Shown here: one piece after another, positions 24,490 through 32,767 of the stretch
Layout of the letters: every line of letters starts with the position of its first letter
How positions within the stretch are numbered: the first letter of the stretch is position 1
Assembly: GCA_910586215.1 (NCBI GenBank)
Contig: CAJUGH010000013.1
Location: 1 to 64,000 of the forward strand
Source: an uncultured Acetatifactor sp.
GTDB lineage: Bacteria; Bacillota; Clostridia; Lachnospirales; Lachnospiraceae
DNA: 64,000 nucleotides
Direction: 5' to 3'
Notes under the pieces: generated by a model
What the model saw: the letters and a program-made list of their open reading frames with translations, nothing else
What the model was told of the DNA's origin: nothing
Database searches by the model: none
Translations under genes and position numbers: made by a program

Positions 24490-25848
24490 TCAATAGTGGT
24501 ACTTCTTCCGCTGGGTGACCAGGAAGAGTACGGTCACGGCCACAGCCATCAGTTCCGCGGCCACAATGGAGAACCAGATACCATCGATTCCCCAGATAAG
24601 GGGAAAGAGCAGCACGGCTGCCACCTGGAACACCAGTGTCCGCAGGAAGGAGATCAAGGCAGAGACCAGGCCATTGCCCAGGGCCGTGAAAAAGGAAGAG
24701 CCGAAGATGGCAAGTCCTGCAAACAAAAAGGAGAAGGAATAGATCAAAAATCCCCTTAAGGTCAGTGCCAGAAGCTCCTGGTCATACCCCACGAACAGCA
24801 TGGAAAGAGGGCGGGCCAGGATTTCCCCCAGTGCCAGCATACACACGGAGAAGATACCGGTGAGCACCAGACTTCTTTTTAGGAGGTCTTTCAGTTCCTG
24901 GTGGTTCCCGGCCCCATAGTGGTAGCTGATCACAGGCGCCGTACCCACGGCATAGCCGATGAAGGCAGCCAGGAAGATCATGTTCACGTACATCAGCACC
25001 CCGTAGGCGGCCACGCCGTCCTCCCCGGCATAGTGGATCAACTGTCCGTTGTAGAGCATGCTCACCACGGACATGGAGATATTGGACATCAGTTCCGAGG
25101 AGCCGTTGGTACAGGCCTTGAGCAGGGCAGGGCCGTTGAACCTGGTCTGCACAAGGCTTAGGGCGCTGGTATTGGGGCGGCTAAAATACAACAGTGGAAG
25201 GATGCCTCCCACTGCCTGGCTCAGTGCAGTGGCGGCGGCAGCCCCTGTAAGGCCCCACTGGAAGACGGCTACAAATAGGGCATCCAGCACCATATTGGTG
25301 ATGCCTGCAGCCACTGTGACAGCCAGGCCCAGCTGGGGCTTCTCCGCTGTCACGAAGAAGCTCTGGAATTCATACTGCAGCATGAAGGCCGGAAGGGCGA
25401 TCAGGATAATGCGTCCATAGGACACACAGTCCGACAGCATGGAGCCTTCTGCCCCAAGGAAAGAGGCAATGGGCCGAAGCAGCAGGATGCCTATGGCGGC
25501 GATGCCTATGCTGGCGGCCACGGTGACATAGATGAACAGGGAAAAGAGACGCCGGGCTTCTTCCGGCTTTCCCTCTCCCATGGTCTTCCCGATCAAGGCG
25601 CTGCCTCCGGTACCCATCATGAATCCGGCTGCCCCCAGGATCATTAGGAAGGGCATGATGAAATTCACGGCGGCGAAGGGTGTCTTTCCCACATAATTGG
25701 ACACAAAGAACCCGTCCACCACGCCGTAGATGGAGGTGAATATCATCATGACAATGGAGGGAAAGGTAAAGCGCAATAATTTTCGATACGTAAAGTGATC
25801 CGATAACTGGATTTTCTGCTTTTTTTTCTTACAAACATTCATAACCAT
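24490..25848 (-). CDS. MATE-family multidrug efflux transporter
   Basis: 452 residues with about 12 hydrophobic spans, the MATE norm. It resembles MepA-type proteins: an early YRKLLRFTFPSIVMMIFTSIYGVVDGFFVSNYVG, a central PLLYFSRPN loop between the two six-span halves, and GIDGIWFSIVAAELMAV near the end. It exports cationic drugs using an ion gradient. It is downstream of a MarR regulator gene on the same strand (88 bp gap), so the pair is a regulator-pump unit, probably induced when the regulator leaves its operators at 26471-26518. Confidence 0.92.
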   Translation of the reverse strand: MVMNVCKKKKQKIQLSDHFTYRKLLRFTFPSIVMMIFTSIYGVVDGFFVSNYVGKTPFAAVNFIMPFLMILGAAGFMMGTGGSALIGKTMGEGKPEEARRLFSLFIYVTVAASIGIAAIGILLLRPIASFLGAEGSMLSDCVSYGRIILIALPAFMLQYEFQSFFVTAEKPQLGLAVTVAAGITNMVLDALFVAVFQWGLTGAAAATALSQAVGGILPLLYFSRPNTSALSLVQTRFNGPALLKACTNGSSELMSNISMSVVSMLYNGQLIHYAGEDGVAAYGVLMYVNMIFLAAFIGYAVGTAPVISYHYGAGNHQELKDLLKRSLVLTGIFSVCMLALGEILARPLSMLFVGYDQELLALTLRGFLIYSFSFLFAGLAIFGSSFFTALGNGLVSALISFLRTLVFQVAAVLLFPLIWGIDGIWFSIVAAELMAVAVTVLFLVTQRKKYHY

Positions 25849-25936
25849 AATTTCCTCATTATTTCATATAATCTTTATTTCGTTCATTCTTCATTCCGTA
25901 CATTCTTTGTTCCATACATTTCTTGCAAGGCTGGCC

Positions 25937-26419
25937 TCACAGGCTTCGGACTCGTTCCCTTAAGGAAACCAGGTATCTCTGTGTCAGGGACAGGTACAGT
26001 TCCTGTTCTTTTGCAGTCCAGGACTTTAGGATCTGGTCTTCTTCCAGGATCAGACGGGCCACGGTATGTTGTACGATTTCCCGGCCATGTTCAGTAAGGC
26101 AGGCCTTTTTCTTGCGGCCACCGTTGCTTTCCAGGTATACCATATGGGTCTCCTCCAGCTTGCGGAGGGCCGAGTTGATGGTCTGCTTGCTGGCGCCGAA
26201 CAGGCTGCAGATGTCATGGAGGGGACAGCTTCCTCCCCGGTTGCAGAGGGCATACAGGATCTGGAAGGCGCTGTCGGAAAGTCCGAATTTCAGTGCAGCT
26301 TCATGATAGACCCGGTCAAGTTCACTGGTCAGGTAGTTTAAGCGGCTGATTCCCGCGGGCAGGGAACTGGAAAAGGATGTTTCCTTAGGGGAATCCTCCG
26401 GAGTGTTATACTGGGACAT
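25937..26419 (-). CDS. MarR-family transcriptional regulator
   Basis: 160 residues. The winged helix shows SDSAFQILYALCNRGGSCPLHDICSLFGASKQTINSALRKLE, then the wing SNGGRKKKACLTEHGREIV. MarR proteins are dimers that repress efflux genes and are released by ligands. The start at 26419 follows GGAGGTATGCC; the open frame continues upstream through the operators and is not coding there. The gene heads the minus-strand unit with the MATE pump and should repress itself and the pump. Confidence 0.9.
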   Translation of the reverse strand: MSQYNTPEDSPKETSFSSSLPAGISRLNYLTSELDRVYHEAALKFGLSDSAFQILYALCNRGGSCPLHDICSLFGASKQTINSALRKLEETHMVYLESNGGRKKKACLTEHGREIVQHTVARLILEEDQILKSWTAKEQELYLSLTQRYLVSLRERVRSL

Positions 26420-26470
26420 GGCATACCTCCTATGGTAGGTGGAAAAGTTTGGGTCCGGACAGGAAAGTTG

Positions 26471-26484
26471 GTACGAAATCGTAC
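26471..26484. promoter_or_regulatory. MarR operator 1
   Basis: GTACGA-AA-TCGTAC, a perfect 6-bp inverted repeat around two bases. It lies 14 bp downstream of the minus-strand -10, overlapping the transcript start region. It is the reverse complement of operator 2. Confidence 0.75.
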
Positions 26485-26498
26485 GTTCTGCATAGGGA

Positions 26499-26527
26499 AG
26501 TATAGTACGATTTCGTACAAAAGTCAA
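26499..26527 (-). promoter_or_regulatory. SigA promoter of the marR-MATE unit
   Basis: On the minus strand TTGACT (26522-26527), a 17-bp spacer and TATACT (26499-26504). The spacer contains operator 2 entirely, so repressor binding would exclude RNA polymerase. Confidence 0.8.
26505..26518. promoter_or_regulatory. MarR operator 2
   Basis: GTACGA-TT-TCGTAC, lying wholly between the -35 and -10. It is centred 34 bp from operator 1. Confidence 0.78.
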
Positions 26528-26729
26528 GAGGGTTACCTTATTTATATTTTTCAAAAACTTAAGGCTTTGGGGGATGAAAAATCAGTTAAAATGTGATATG
26601 CTTCTTCTGTGGCTAATCCCACAGGCAGACCATTGTGTCCCAGGGCTTTCCGCTCATGAGAGGGATGTTATGGCAGATTTCAGTGACTATGAGTATAGAT
26701 TGCCGTGATATGAGAGTGCGGGGGTATGT

Positions 26730-27944
26730 GTGAAGAGTAAAACAGGAAATGTATTGCATTTTGTAGTGGCAGGGGTACTGACAGTGGCCATTCTTGGCCA
26801 GGCGGGGGCAGATTCCCTGATGGCGCAGGCCACTACGGCTTCTGAGATACAGGGGCAGATCAACCAGCACCAGCAGCAGCTGGAGAAGATATACAGCCAG
26901 CTTTCCGACCTGGAGGAGGAGCAGGATATCCTGCAGGAAGAGATTGATGATATGAACTCTGAGATCTTGAACACCATGACCAGCATTGGCATGAAGGAGG
27001 ATGAGATCGCCGCAAAGGAATCAGAGATTGCAGACAAACAGGTGCAGATTGAGGAGACGGAGGCAGAATATGAAGCGGCTGTGGAACGGGCAGATACCCA
27101 GCAGCAGAACATGATACATAATATCCGTGTCCTGTATGAGAATGGGGATGACACATATCTGCGTGCCATTCTGGAGGGGAAGAATTTTTCGGATGTGTTG
27201 AACCGCCTGGACTATGTGGAGGAGATCTACAGGTATGACAATGCCAGACTGGCAGAATTCATAGAGACCAGGAACCAGGTACACGACCTGTGGGATCTGT
27301 TGGAGGCAGAGAAAGCTGGCCTGGAGACAGAAAAGGGACAGCTTCAGGCAGACAGACAGGAACTGCAGGAGCAGAAGGCAGCCCTGGATGTGATGTTGGA
27401 CAGGAAGAAGCAGGAGTCTGCTAATTTTGAGGCTGAGATCAGCAAGGCCAGGCAGCAGGCGGCAGTGGAAAAGAAGCTTCTGCAACAGGAACAGCAGAGA
27501 CTGAAAGCATTACAGGCATCCCAGCGGGCAGCCCAGAGCGCGGCCAATGCCACCTACACACCTACGGATTACACATCCGTCATTGACAATTCGCCGGGCA
27601 GTGAACTGGGGAAAAAGGTGGCCAAGTATGCCTGCCAGTATATCGGGAATCCCTATGTGTCCGGGGGGACCAGCCTGACGAACGGGGCAGACTGTTCCGG
27701 TTTTACTTACCGGGTGTTCGGGGATTTCAATTACAGCCTGCCCAGGACCTCCACCCAGCAGCGGGGCAGCGGAACCGGTGTCAGCTACGAGGAGGCCCAG
27801 CCGGGGGATCTGGTCTGCTACGAAGGCCATGTGGGAATCTACATCGGCGGCGGGCTGATTGTCCATGCCAGCAACGTGAAGACTGGCATCAAGGTCAGCC
27901 GGGCGCAGTACAAGACCATTCTGGCAGTGCGGAGGATTGTGTAA
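26730..27944 (+). CDS. secreted coiled-coil NlpC/P60 peptidoglycan endopeptidase
   Basis: 404 residues. A signal peptide (about 1-32, hydrophobic core VLHFVVAGVLTVAILG) is followed by a long coiled coil (about 38-270, Glu/Gln/Lys-rich heptads, CwlO-like), a short linker and an NlpC/P60 domain. That domain has the catalytic Cys in NGADCSGFTYRVF, His in EGHVGIYIGGG and VHASN. It should cut D-Glu-to-diamino-acid bonds in the wall. The start is GTG at 26730 behind GCGGGGG. A CTGTGG / CCACAG hairpin sits in its leader (26607-26624). Endonuclease IV follows 13 bp later, probably on the same transcript. Confidence 0.9.
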   Translation: MKSKTGNVLHFVVAGVLTVAILGQAGADSLMAQATTASEIQGQINQHQQQLEKIYSQLSDLEEEQDILQEEIDDMNSEILNTMTSIGMKEDEIAAKESEIADKQVQIEETEAEYEAAVERADTQQQNMIHNIRVLYENGDDTYLRAILEGKNFSDVLNRLDYVEEIYRYDNARLAEFIETRNQVHDLWDLLEAEKAGLETEKGQLQADRQELQEQKAALDVMLDRKKQESANFEAEISKARQQAAVEKKLLQQEQQRLKALQASQRAAQSAANATYTPTDYTSVIDNSPGSELGKKVAKYACQYIGNPYVSGGTSLTNGADCSGFTYRVFGDFNYSLPRTSTQQRGSGTGVSYEEAQPGDLVCYEGHVGIYIGGGLIVHASNVKTGIKVSRAQYKTILAVRRIV

Positions 27945-27957
27945 GGGGGATTCCATC

Positions 27958-28785
27958 ATGAGAATAGGTTGTCATTTGTCTTCTTCCAAGGGATTTCTGG
28001 CCATGGCGAAGACGGCAGAGTCCATTGGGGCTACCACATTCCAGTTTTTTACCAGGAATCCCAGGGGCGGGGCTGCCAGGGAGTGGATGACTTCGGATGT
28101 GGAAGCCATGTTGGAATATTTTGAAAAGGCAGGGATCCGGAAGCCTCTGGCCCATGCGCCTTATGTGCTGAATCCCTGTGCAAAGGACCAGGGATTGCGC
28201 CAGTTTGCCAGGCAGACCATGGCAGAGGATCTGGCGAAACTGGAGCAGATACCGGATGTCATGTATAACTTACATCCAGGCAGCCATGTGGGACAGGGGA
28301 CAGAGGCGGGGATCCGGCTCATTGCCGATGCCTTGAACCAGGTCCTTGGGAAGGAACAGCATACCGTAGTGTTGCTGGAGACCATGGCAGGTAAGGGCAG
28401 TGAGATGGGCCGCAGTTTCGGGGAACTGGCAGCTATCCTCAGTCAGGTGGAGTGCGCAGACCATCTGGGCATCTGTCTGGACACCTGTCATGTGTGGGAT
28501 GCAGGGTATGACATTGTAGAGAACCTGGAAGGAGTGCTGGAGGAATTTGATAAGGTGCTGGGTCTGGGACGGCTCAAAGCGATCCATTTGAACGATTCCA
28601 TGAATGGGCGGGGGAGTCACAAGGACAGACATGAGAAGATCGGTAAAGGACAGATCGGGGAAGCGGCATTTGAACGGATTGTGAACCATCCGGCGCTGCG
28701 GGATCTGCCGTTTTATCTGGAGACACCGAACGAACTGGAGGGGTATGGGGCAGAGATTGCCCTGCTGAAAGGAAAGAGAAGGTAA
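27958..28785 (+). CDS. nfo: deoxyribonuclease IV (AP endonuclease)
   Basis: Base-excision-repair enzyme that nicks 5' of abasic sites; a TIM-barrel protein with a three-zinc centre. The 275-residue length fits. Recognisable metal-ligand segments are LHPGSHVG, VLLETMAGKGSE, GICLDTCHVWDAGYD, IHLNDSMNGRGSHKDRHEKIG and FYLETPNE. The start at 27958 (MRIGCHLSSS) follows a GGGGGA site; an in-frame ATG seven codons earlier overlaps the upstream stop and lacks one. It lies directly after the NlpC/P60 gene. Confidence 0.95.
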   Translation: MRIGCHLSSSKGFLAMAKTAESIGATTFQFFTRNPRGGAAREWMTSDVEAMLEYFEKAGIRKPLAHAPYVLNPCAKDQGLRQFARQTMAEDLAKLEQIPDVMYNLHPGSHVGQGTEAGIRLIADALNQVLGKEQHTVVLLETMAGKGSEMGRSFGELAAILSQVECADHLGICLDTCHVWDAGYDIVENLEGVLEEFDKVLGLGRLKAIHLNDSMNGRGSHKDRHEKIGKGQIGEAAFERIVNHPALRDLPFYLETPNELEGYGAEIALLKGKRR

Positions 28786-28791
28786 TAGTTT

Positions 28792-28877
28792 GAAAGTAAA
28801 CTTTCAATGCCAGACCTGGCGGTCTGTCATCAAAAGGCAAATATTGATTGGTATGCCCGCTGAAGCGGGCACAGGGG
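28792..28877 (+). repeat. 93-bp leader repeat, copy C1
   Basis: Nearly identical to 34141-34226. It contains the palindrome GAAAGTAAACTTTC, a CAGACC / GGTCTG hairpin and GCCCGCTGAAGCGGGC (28855-28870), then the AGGGG ribosome-binding site. The distance from repeat start to the ATG is 93 bp in both copies. Confidence 0.9.
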
Positions 28878-28884
28878 TATAATA

Positions 28885-29673
28885 ATGACAGATACATGGA
28901 GACAGGAGATCGAACAGCGCCTGGAAGAGATGCCGGGCAGGACTTCTTTCTATTATAAAAATCTGGTGACAGGGCAGAGCTTTTCCATCCGGGCAGACAT
29001 GCCTATGATGGCAGCCAGTGTGATCAAACTTCCCATCATGGTGGATGTCTTCTGCCAGATGAAGGCAGGGGAACTATCCAGGGATCAGTTGTATGTATTA
29101 CAGGAGGAGGATAAACGTCCCTCCTGCGGCTGTCTGAACAGGATGCATGCAGGACTGAACTTGACAGTACAGGATCTGTACAATTTGATGATTATATTAA
29201 GCGACAATTCTGCGACCAACATTTTAATACGACTGCTGGGAGGGATGGAACGCATCAACAGGGATCTGGAATCCTGGGGGTATAAGACCCTTCGGGTGAA
29301 CCGGCTGCTCTTTGACAGGGAGGCTTCTGACAGGGGAATCCAGAACTATGTGTCTGCCGGAGAGATCGGGGATATCTTAGAGAAGCTATACCTGGGTCAG
29401 ATGGTGGATGAAGAGAGTGACCAGGAGATGCTGGAGGTGTTAAAAGAGCAACGCCTCAACGGCAAGTTTCCCTTTGGATTCGCGGAGAAGATACCCATAG
29501 CCCACAAGACCGGAGAGGATGACGGCATCACCCATGATGTGGGTATCCTCTACACAGAACAGCCCTTTGTCCTGTGCTGCCTGGGAAATGAGACAGACTG
29601 CCCGGCCTTCAACCGGTTTATGCAGGATGTTGCCTGGAAACTGGCCTGCGCTAATTGTCAGTGCCATCTTTGA
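28885..29673 (+). CDS. beta-lactamase-fold serine hydrolase
   Basis: 262 residues of the class A beta-lactamase/transpeptidase-like superfamily. It shows the S-x-x-K motif SVIK (S45, K48), SDNSATN and the HKTG triad near residue 210. There is no obvious signal peptide or lipobox, which is odd for a true beta-lactamase and suggests a cytoplasmic or unconventional enzyme; no canonical E166-type omega loop was identified with confidence. It is translated from the C1 leader repeat, and its stop codon lies in the loop of a hairpin that begins a tandem repeat. A similar hydrolase lies at 31922, so the two flank the dipeptide-recycling genes. Confidence 0.82.
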   Translation: MTDTWRQEIEQRLEEMPGRTSFYYKNLVTGQSFSIRADMPMMAASVIKLPIMVDVFCQMKAGELSRDQLYVLQEEDKRPSCGCLNRMHAGLNLTVQDLYNLMIILSDNSATNILIRLLGGMERINRDLESWGYKTLRVNRLLFDREASDRGIQNYVSAGEIGDILEKLYLGQMVDEESDQEMLEVLKEQRLNGKFPFGFAEKIPIAHKTGEDDGITHDVGILYTEQPFVLCCLGNETDCPAFNRFMQDVAWKLACANCQCHL

Positions 29674-29754
29674 TGGCACTGACATCTTTGATGGCACTGA
29701 CATCTTTGATGGCACTGCTATCTTGGTGTCACTGGCATCTTTGGTGTCACCGAC
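29666..29754 (+). repeat. tandem repeat, 18-bp unit, five copies
   Basis: ATCTTTGATGGCACTGAC repeats at 29666, 29684 and 29702; two degenerate units follow to 29754. The first copy also forms a perfect hairpin GTGCCATC-TTT-GATGGCAC (29661-29679) that includes the hydrolase stop codon; the later GATGGCAC words could pair with the same arm. Confidence 0.85.
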
Positions 29755-29800
29755 GCTGATGCGGGTACGGGATATTGGATAGAATGAAGGAGGTTCCCAT

Positions 29801-30901
29801 ATGAAGATTCAGAAAATAGAACTGGGAGAGATACGGATCCCCCTGGTGACACCTTTTCGCACTGCCCTGCGGACAGTGACGGAGGTCCGGGACATGGTGG
29901 TGCGGATCACCGCAGATGACGGTCAGGCAGGGTACGGGGAAGCCCCGGCCACGGCAGTGATCACCGGGGATACTTTGGGTTCCATAGAGACAGCCATCCG
30001 GGATTTTATCGCCCCGGCTATCCTGGGCATGGACATAGAGGATATGGATGGCATCATGCACAGGATGCAGAAGGCCATTCTGAAGAATACCTCCGCCAAG
30101 GCCGCGGTGGATATGGCAGTGTATGACCTGTATGCGAAAAACCTGGGAAAGCCCCTGTACAAAGTGCTGGGTGGCAGAAGCAACTCCATTGAGACAGATC
30201 TCACCATCAGCGTCAACGAGGTGTCCCGGATGGTGGAGGATGCCTTGAAGGGTGTGGAGCAGGGCTTTCGCATCCTGAAGGTCAAGGTGGGAAAAGAAGG
30301 GCAGAAGGATGTGGAACGCATCCGGGCTATCCGTCAGGCCGTGGGAGGGGATGTGGTGATCCGGGTGGATGCCAACCAGGGCTGGAAGCCCAAGGAGGCT
30401 GTGCGGATCATCCGTTCCCTGGAAGACAAAGGACTGGAAATTGACCTGGTGGAGCAGCCTGTGGATGCCCATGACTTTGCGGGGATGCAGTTCGTGACGG
30501 CCAATGTGTCCACGCCCATCCTGGCAGACGAGAGTGTGTTCTCCCCCAGGGATGCCATCCGGATCATACAGGAGCGGGCGGCAGATTTGATCAATATCAA
30601 GCTCATGAAGACAGGGGGCATCTACGAAGCGCTGAAGATCTGTGGTATTGCGGAGAGTTTCGGCGTAGAATGTATGACGGGATGTATGCTGGAGAGCAAG
30701 CTGGCGGTCAGTGCAGCGGCCCACCTGGCAGCGGCCAGGGGCGTGATCACCAGGCATGACCTGGACGGCCCGGCATTGTGCCGGATCGACCCTTACGAGG
30801 GTGGACCGGTGTTCGAGGGGCCGAAGATCCGGATGACAGGGCAGCCGGGAATCGGTATCTGTGGGGTTCCGGTCCAGTTTACATCGGCAGTGACGATATG
30901 A
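29801..30901 (+). CDS. dipeptide epimerase (L-Ala-D/L-Glu type)
   Basis: Enolase-superfamily enzyme, 366 residues. The muconate-lactonizing subgroup residues are present: the KxK pair in ILKVKVG (K160, K162), metal ligands D190 (RVDANQGW), E218 (VEQPV) and D243 (ADES), and K267 (NIKLMKTGG). These match YkfB-type enzymes that convert murein-derived L-Ala-D-Glu to L-Ala-L-Glu for catabolism. The next gene is an NlpC/P60 protein without a signal peptide, as in the ykfB-ykfC arrangement of Bacillus subtilis, which supports a muropeptide recycling role. GAAGGAGG precedes the ATG. Confidence 0.9.
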   Translation: MKIQKIELGEIRIPLVTPFRTALRTVTEVRDMVVRITADDGQAGYGEAPATAVITGDTLGSIETAIRDFIAPAILGMDIEDMDGIMHRMQKAILKNTSAKAAVDMAVYDLYAKNLGKPLYKVLGGRSNSIETDLTISVNEVSRMVEDALKGVEQGFRILKVKVGKEGQKDVERIRAIRQAVGGDVVIRVDANQGWKPKEAVRIIRSLEDKGLEIDLVEQPVDAHDFAGMQFVTANVSTPILADESVFSPRDAIRIIQERAADLINIKLMKTGGIYEALKICGIAESFGVECMTGCMLESKLAVSAAAHLAAARGVITRHDLDGPALCRIDPYEGGPVFEGPKIRMTGQPGIGICGVPVQFTSAVTI

Positions 30902-30929
30902 CGGGGAGTTTGGGAAAGGGAGAAGGCGT

Positions 30930-31790
30930 ATGAGGGCAGTAGCAGCCAGGACCATCTGTCCGGTGAGGGAGGAACCTTCCTCCAGCATGTCATTGGACGA
31001 TGAATTGTTGTATGGGATGTGTGTGGAAGTGTTGGGGGAAGTGCCGGACCGGGAAGAGGGGGCAGTCACGCCCTGGCTTCATATCAGGACCTCTTATCGC
31101 TATGAGGGATACTGCAGGAAGGGGGATCTGCTGACAGATCCTTCCTTGGTGGAAGCCTGGGAAAAGAGCAGCAGGTGTGTGGTCATGCAGTCCTATGCGG
31201 ATGTGCTGGACCAGCCCAAGGTCCAGGGAGTGTGCATGGAATCCGTGACGCGGGGGGGCAGGCTTGTAGTAGTGGGGCCGGTTCCGGAGAAGGAGGGATG
31301 GATCCAGGTGGGCCTGGCGGATGGCAGACAGGGCTACACCAGGGAAACATTTCTGGCACCGCTTTATGAGATTCCTTTTACAGAGAAAGAGGAAGTATTC
31401 CGGGAGCGCCTGGTGGAACTGGCCAGAAGCTATCTGGGCACCCAGTACCGCTGGGGCGGCAAGAGTCCTCTGGGAATCGACTGTTCCGGCCTGACTAGTA
31501 TGTGTTATATGCTCTGCGGCGTATCCATCTACCGGAATGCTTCCATTAAGGAAGGTTTTCCTATAAGGGAGATTCCTTTTGGGGAGAAGAAGCCAGGGGA
31601 CCTGCTATATTTTCCAGGACACATTGCCATGTATATAGGAGGAGACAGATATATTCATTCCACTGGCAGGAATGGCAGTGATGGCGTGGTCATCAACAGC
31701 CTGAACCCCGCCCATGTGGATTACAGGGAAGATCTGCCGGGAATACTGGAACATACAGGGAGCTTGTTTGGCCCGGATGGGCGGGACTGA
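30930..31790 (+). CDS. cytoplasmic NlpC/P60 endopeptidase with SH3 domains (YkfC-like)
   Basis: 286 residues. Two SH3b-like regions (about 1-75 and 85-145) precede an NlpC/P60 domain with YRWGGKSPLGIDCSGLTS (C185) and PGHIAMYIGG, then the third catalytic position near IHSTG. No signal peptide is present, so it likely acts on imported muropeptides, releasing L-Ala-D-Glu for the epimerase encoded 28 bp upstream. YkfC-type gamma-D-glutamyl-L-diamino-acid endopeptidases have this same SH3-SH3-NlpC layout. AAAGGGAG precedes the ATG. Confidence 0.88.
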   Translation: MRAVAARTICPVREEPSSSMSLDDELLYGMCVEVLGEVPDREEGAVTPWLHIRTSYRYEGYCRKGDLLTDPSLVEAWEKSSRCVVMQSYADVLDQPKVQGVCMESVTRGGRLVVVGPVPEKEGWIQVGLADGRQGYTRETFLAPLYEIPFTEKEEVFRERLVELARSYLGTQYRWGGKSPLGIDCSGLTSMCYMLCGVSIYRNASIKEGFPIREIPFGEKKPGDLLYFPGHIAMYIGGDRYIHSTGRNGSDGVVINSLNPAHVDYREDLPGILEHTGSLFGPDGRD

Positions 31791-31835
31791 CTTGATTTCT
31801 CTTTTCAAAGCCAGGGTTTCAATCACATGGTATAG

Positions 31836-31893
31836 GGGTCAAAAATCCTCTTGCAAGCTTTACTTGCATCGGATTTGATTGACCTTTTGACCC
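31836..31893 (+). repeat. nested inverted repeat before the second serine hydrolase gene
   Basis: GGGTCAAAA (31836-31844) pairs with TTTTGACCC (31885-31893). Inside are AATCC / GGATT and a TGCAAG / CTTGCA hairpin. It ends 28 bp before the start codon. Confidence 0.7.
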
Positions 31894-31921
31894 TGGTATC
31901 ATCACATATGGGGGTATCAGA

Positions 31922-32767
31922 ATGGACAAGCGGCTGAGCCTGGAGAACAGGATCGGTGTGGAACTGAAAAGTTACGACGGATTGATGGGGATCTATATCA
32001 ATGATTTCCGGGGGAATGTGATACGGATCCATGACAGGGAGAAATTCGAGACGGCCAGCACTATCAAACTTTTTGTGCTGGCGGCATTATTTGACCGGAT
32101 CCATAAGGGAGAACTCTCCCTGCAGGACATGCTGGAATATAAGAAGGAACATGTCATAGATGGAAGTGGAATCTTAAGTTCCATGGAGGTGGGGACAAAA
32201 CTTTCCTTGAAAAATATCGCTACCTTGATGATTATAGTGAGTGACAACATTGCCACAAACATGCTGATTGATTTCCTGGGGGTGGAAGCCATCAATGACT
32301 GTATCGGGAGACTGGGGTGCAGGGATACGGTGCTCCACAACCGCATTGACTTCGAGGCATACAGCAGGCTGGGAACATCCACCCCTGCAGACTATGCCAG
32401 CGTATGGGAACGGATGGCCCAGGGGACACTGATAGACAGGGCCTGTTCCGAACAGATGCTTGCCATCTGCAGGCAGCAGCATTATAATAGTATGCTCACG
32501 AAAAACCTGCCGCCTTACTACCTGGATCCGGACAATTATGAGGAGGAAATCATCTATGTGGCATCCAAGAGCGGAAGCATGGATGCCTGCCGGAATGACG
32601 GCGGCATCGTGTCCACGCCCTATGGAAGTTATGTGATCGTGATGTTCAACAAGGATTTTGGGGACAATCAGTACTATGCGGAGCATCCAGCCACGGTGTT
32701 TGGTTCCAGGGTCAGCAGGCTGATTTTTGACCAGTATCTTGCACTGGAAGGGAGGCTTGTACTGTGA
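31922..32767 (+). CDS. beta-lactamase-fold serine hydrolase
   Basis: 281 residues, same superfamily as the 28885 gene. It shows STIK (S46, K49), SDNIATN and the KSGSMD triad position. Again no signal peptide is seen. The sequence between the motifs (GVEAINDCIGRLGC, LHNRIDFEAYSRLGTSTPADYASVWERM) looks like the related family of serine hydrolases annotated as class A beta-lactamase-related proteins. GGGGGT precedes the ATG. The end overlaps the trkA start by 4 bp (GTGA), so the two are coupled, an unusual partner for a potassium-uptake gene. Substrate unknown. Confidence 0.82.
   Translation: MDKRLSLENRIGVELKSYDGLMGIYINDFRGNVIRIHDREKFETASTIKLFVLAALFDRIHKGELSLQDMLEYKKEHVIDGSGILSSMEVGTKLSLKNIATLMIIVSDNIATNMLIDFLGVEAINDCIGRLGCRDTVLHNRIDFEAYSRLGTSTPADYASVWERMAQGTLIDRACSEQMLAICRQQHYNSMLTKNLPPYYLDPDNYEEEIIYVASKSGSMDACRNDGGIVSTPYGSYVIVMFNKDFGDNQYYAEHPATVFGSRVSRLIFDQYLALEGRLVL

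Noticed and set aside
26555..26729. Cyclic-di-AMP (ydaO) riboswitch before the NlpC/P60 gene
   Set aside because: The gene type fits, but apart from a 6-bp hairpin the conserved core words of that riboswitch are absent.
29519..29782. Frame made of the 18-bp tandem repeat (repeating FDGTDI) at the serine hydrolase end
   Set aside because: It lies in another frame of the hydrolase gene and its repeats are only the DNA repeat translated; no start signal.
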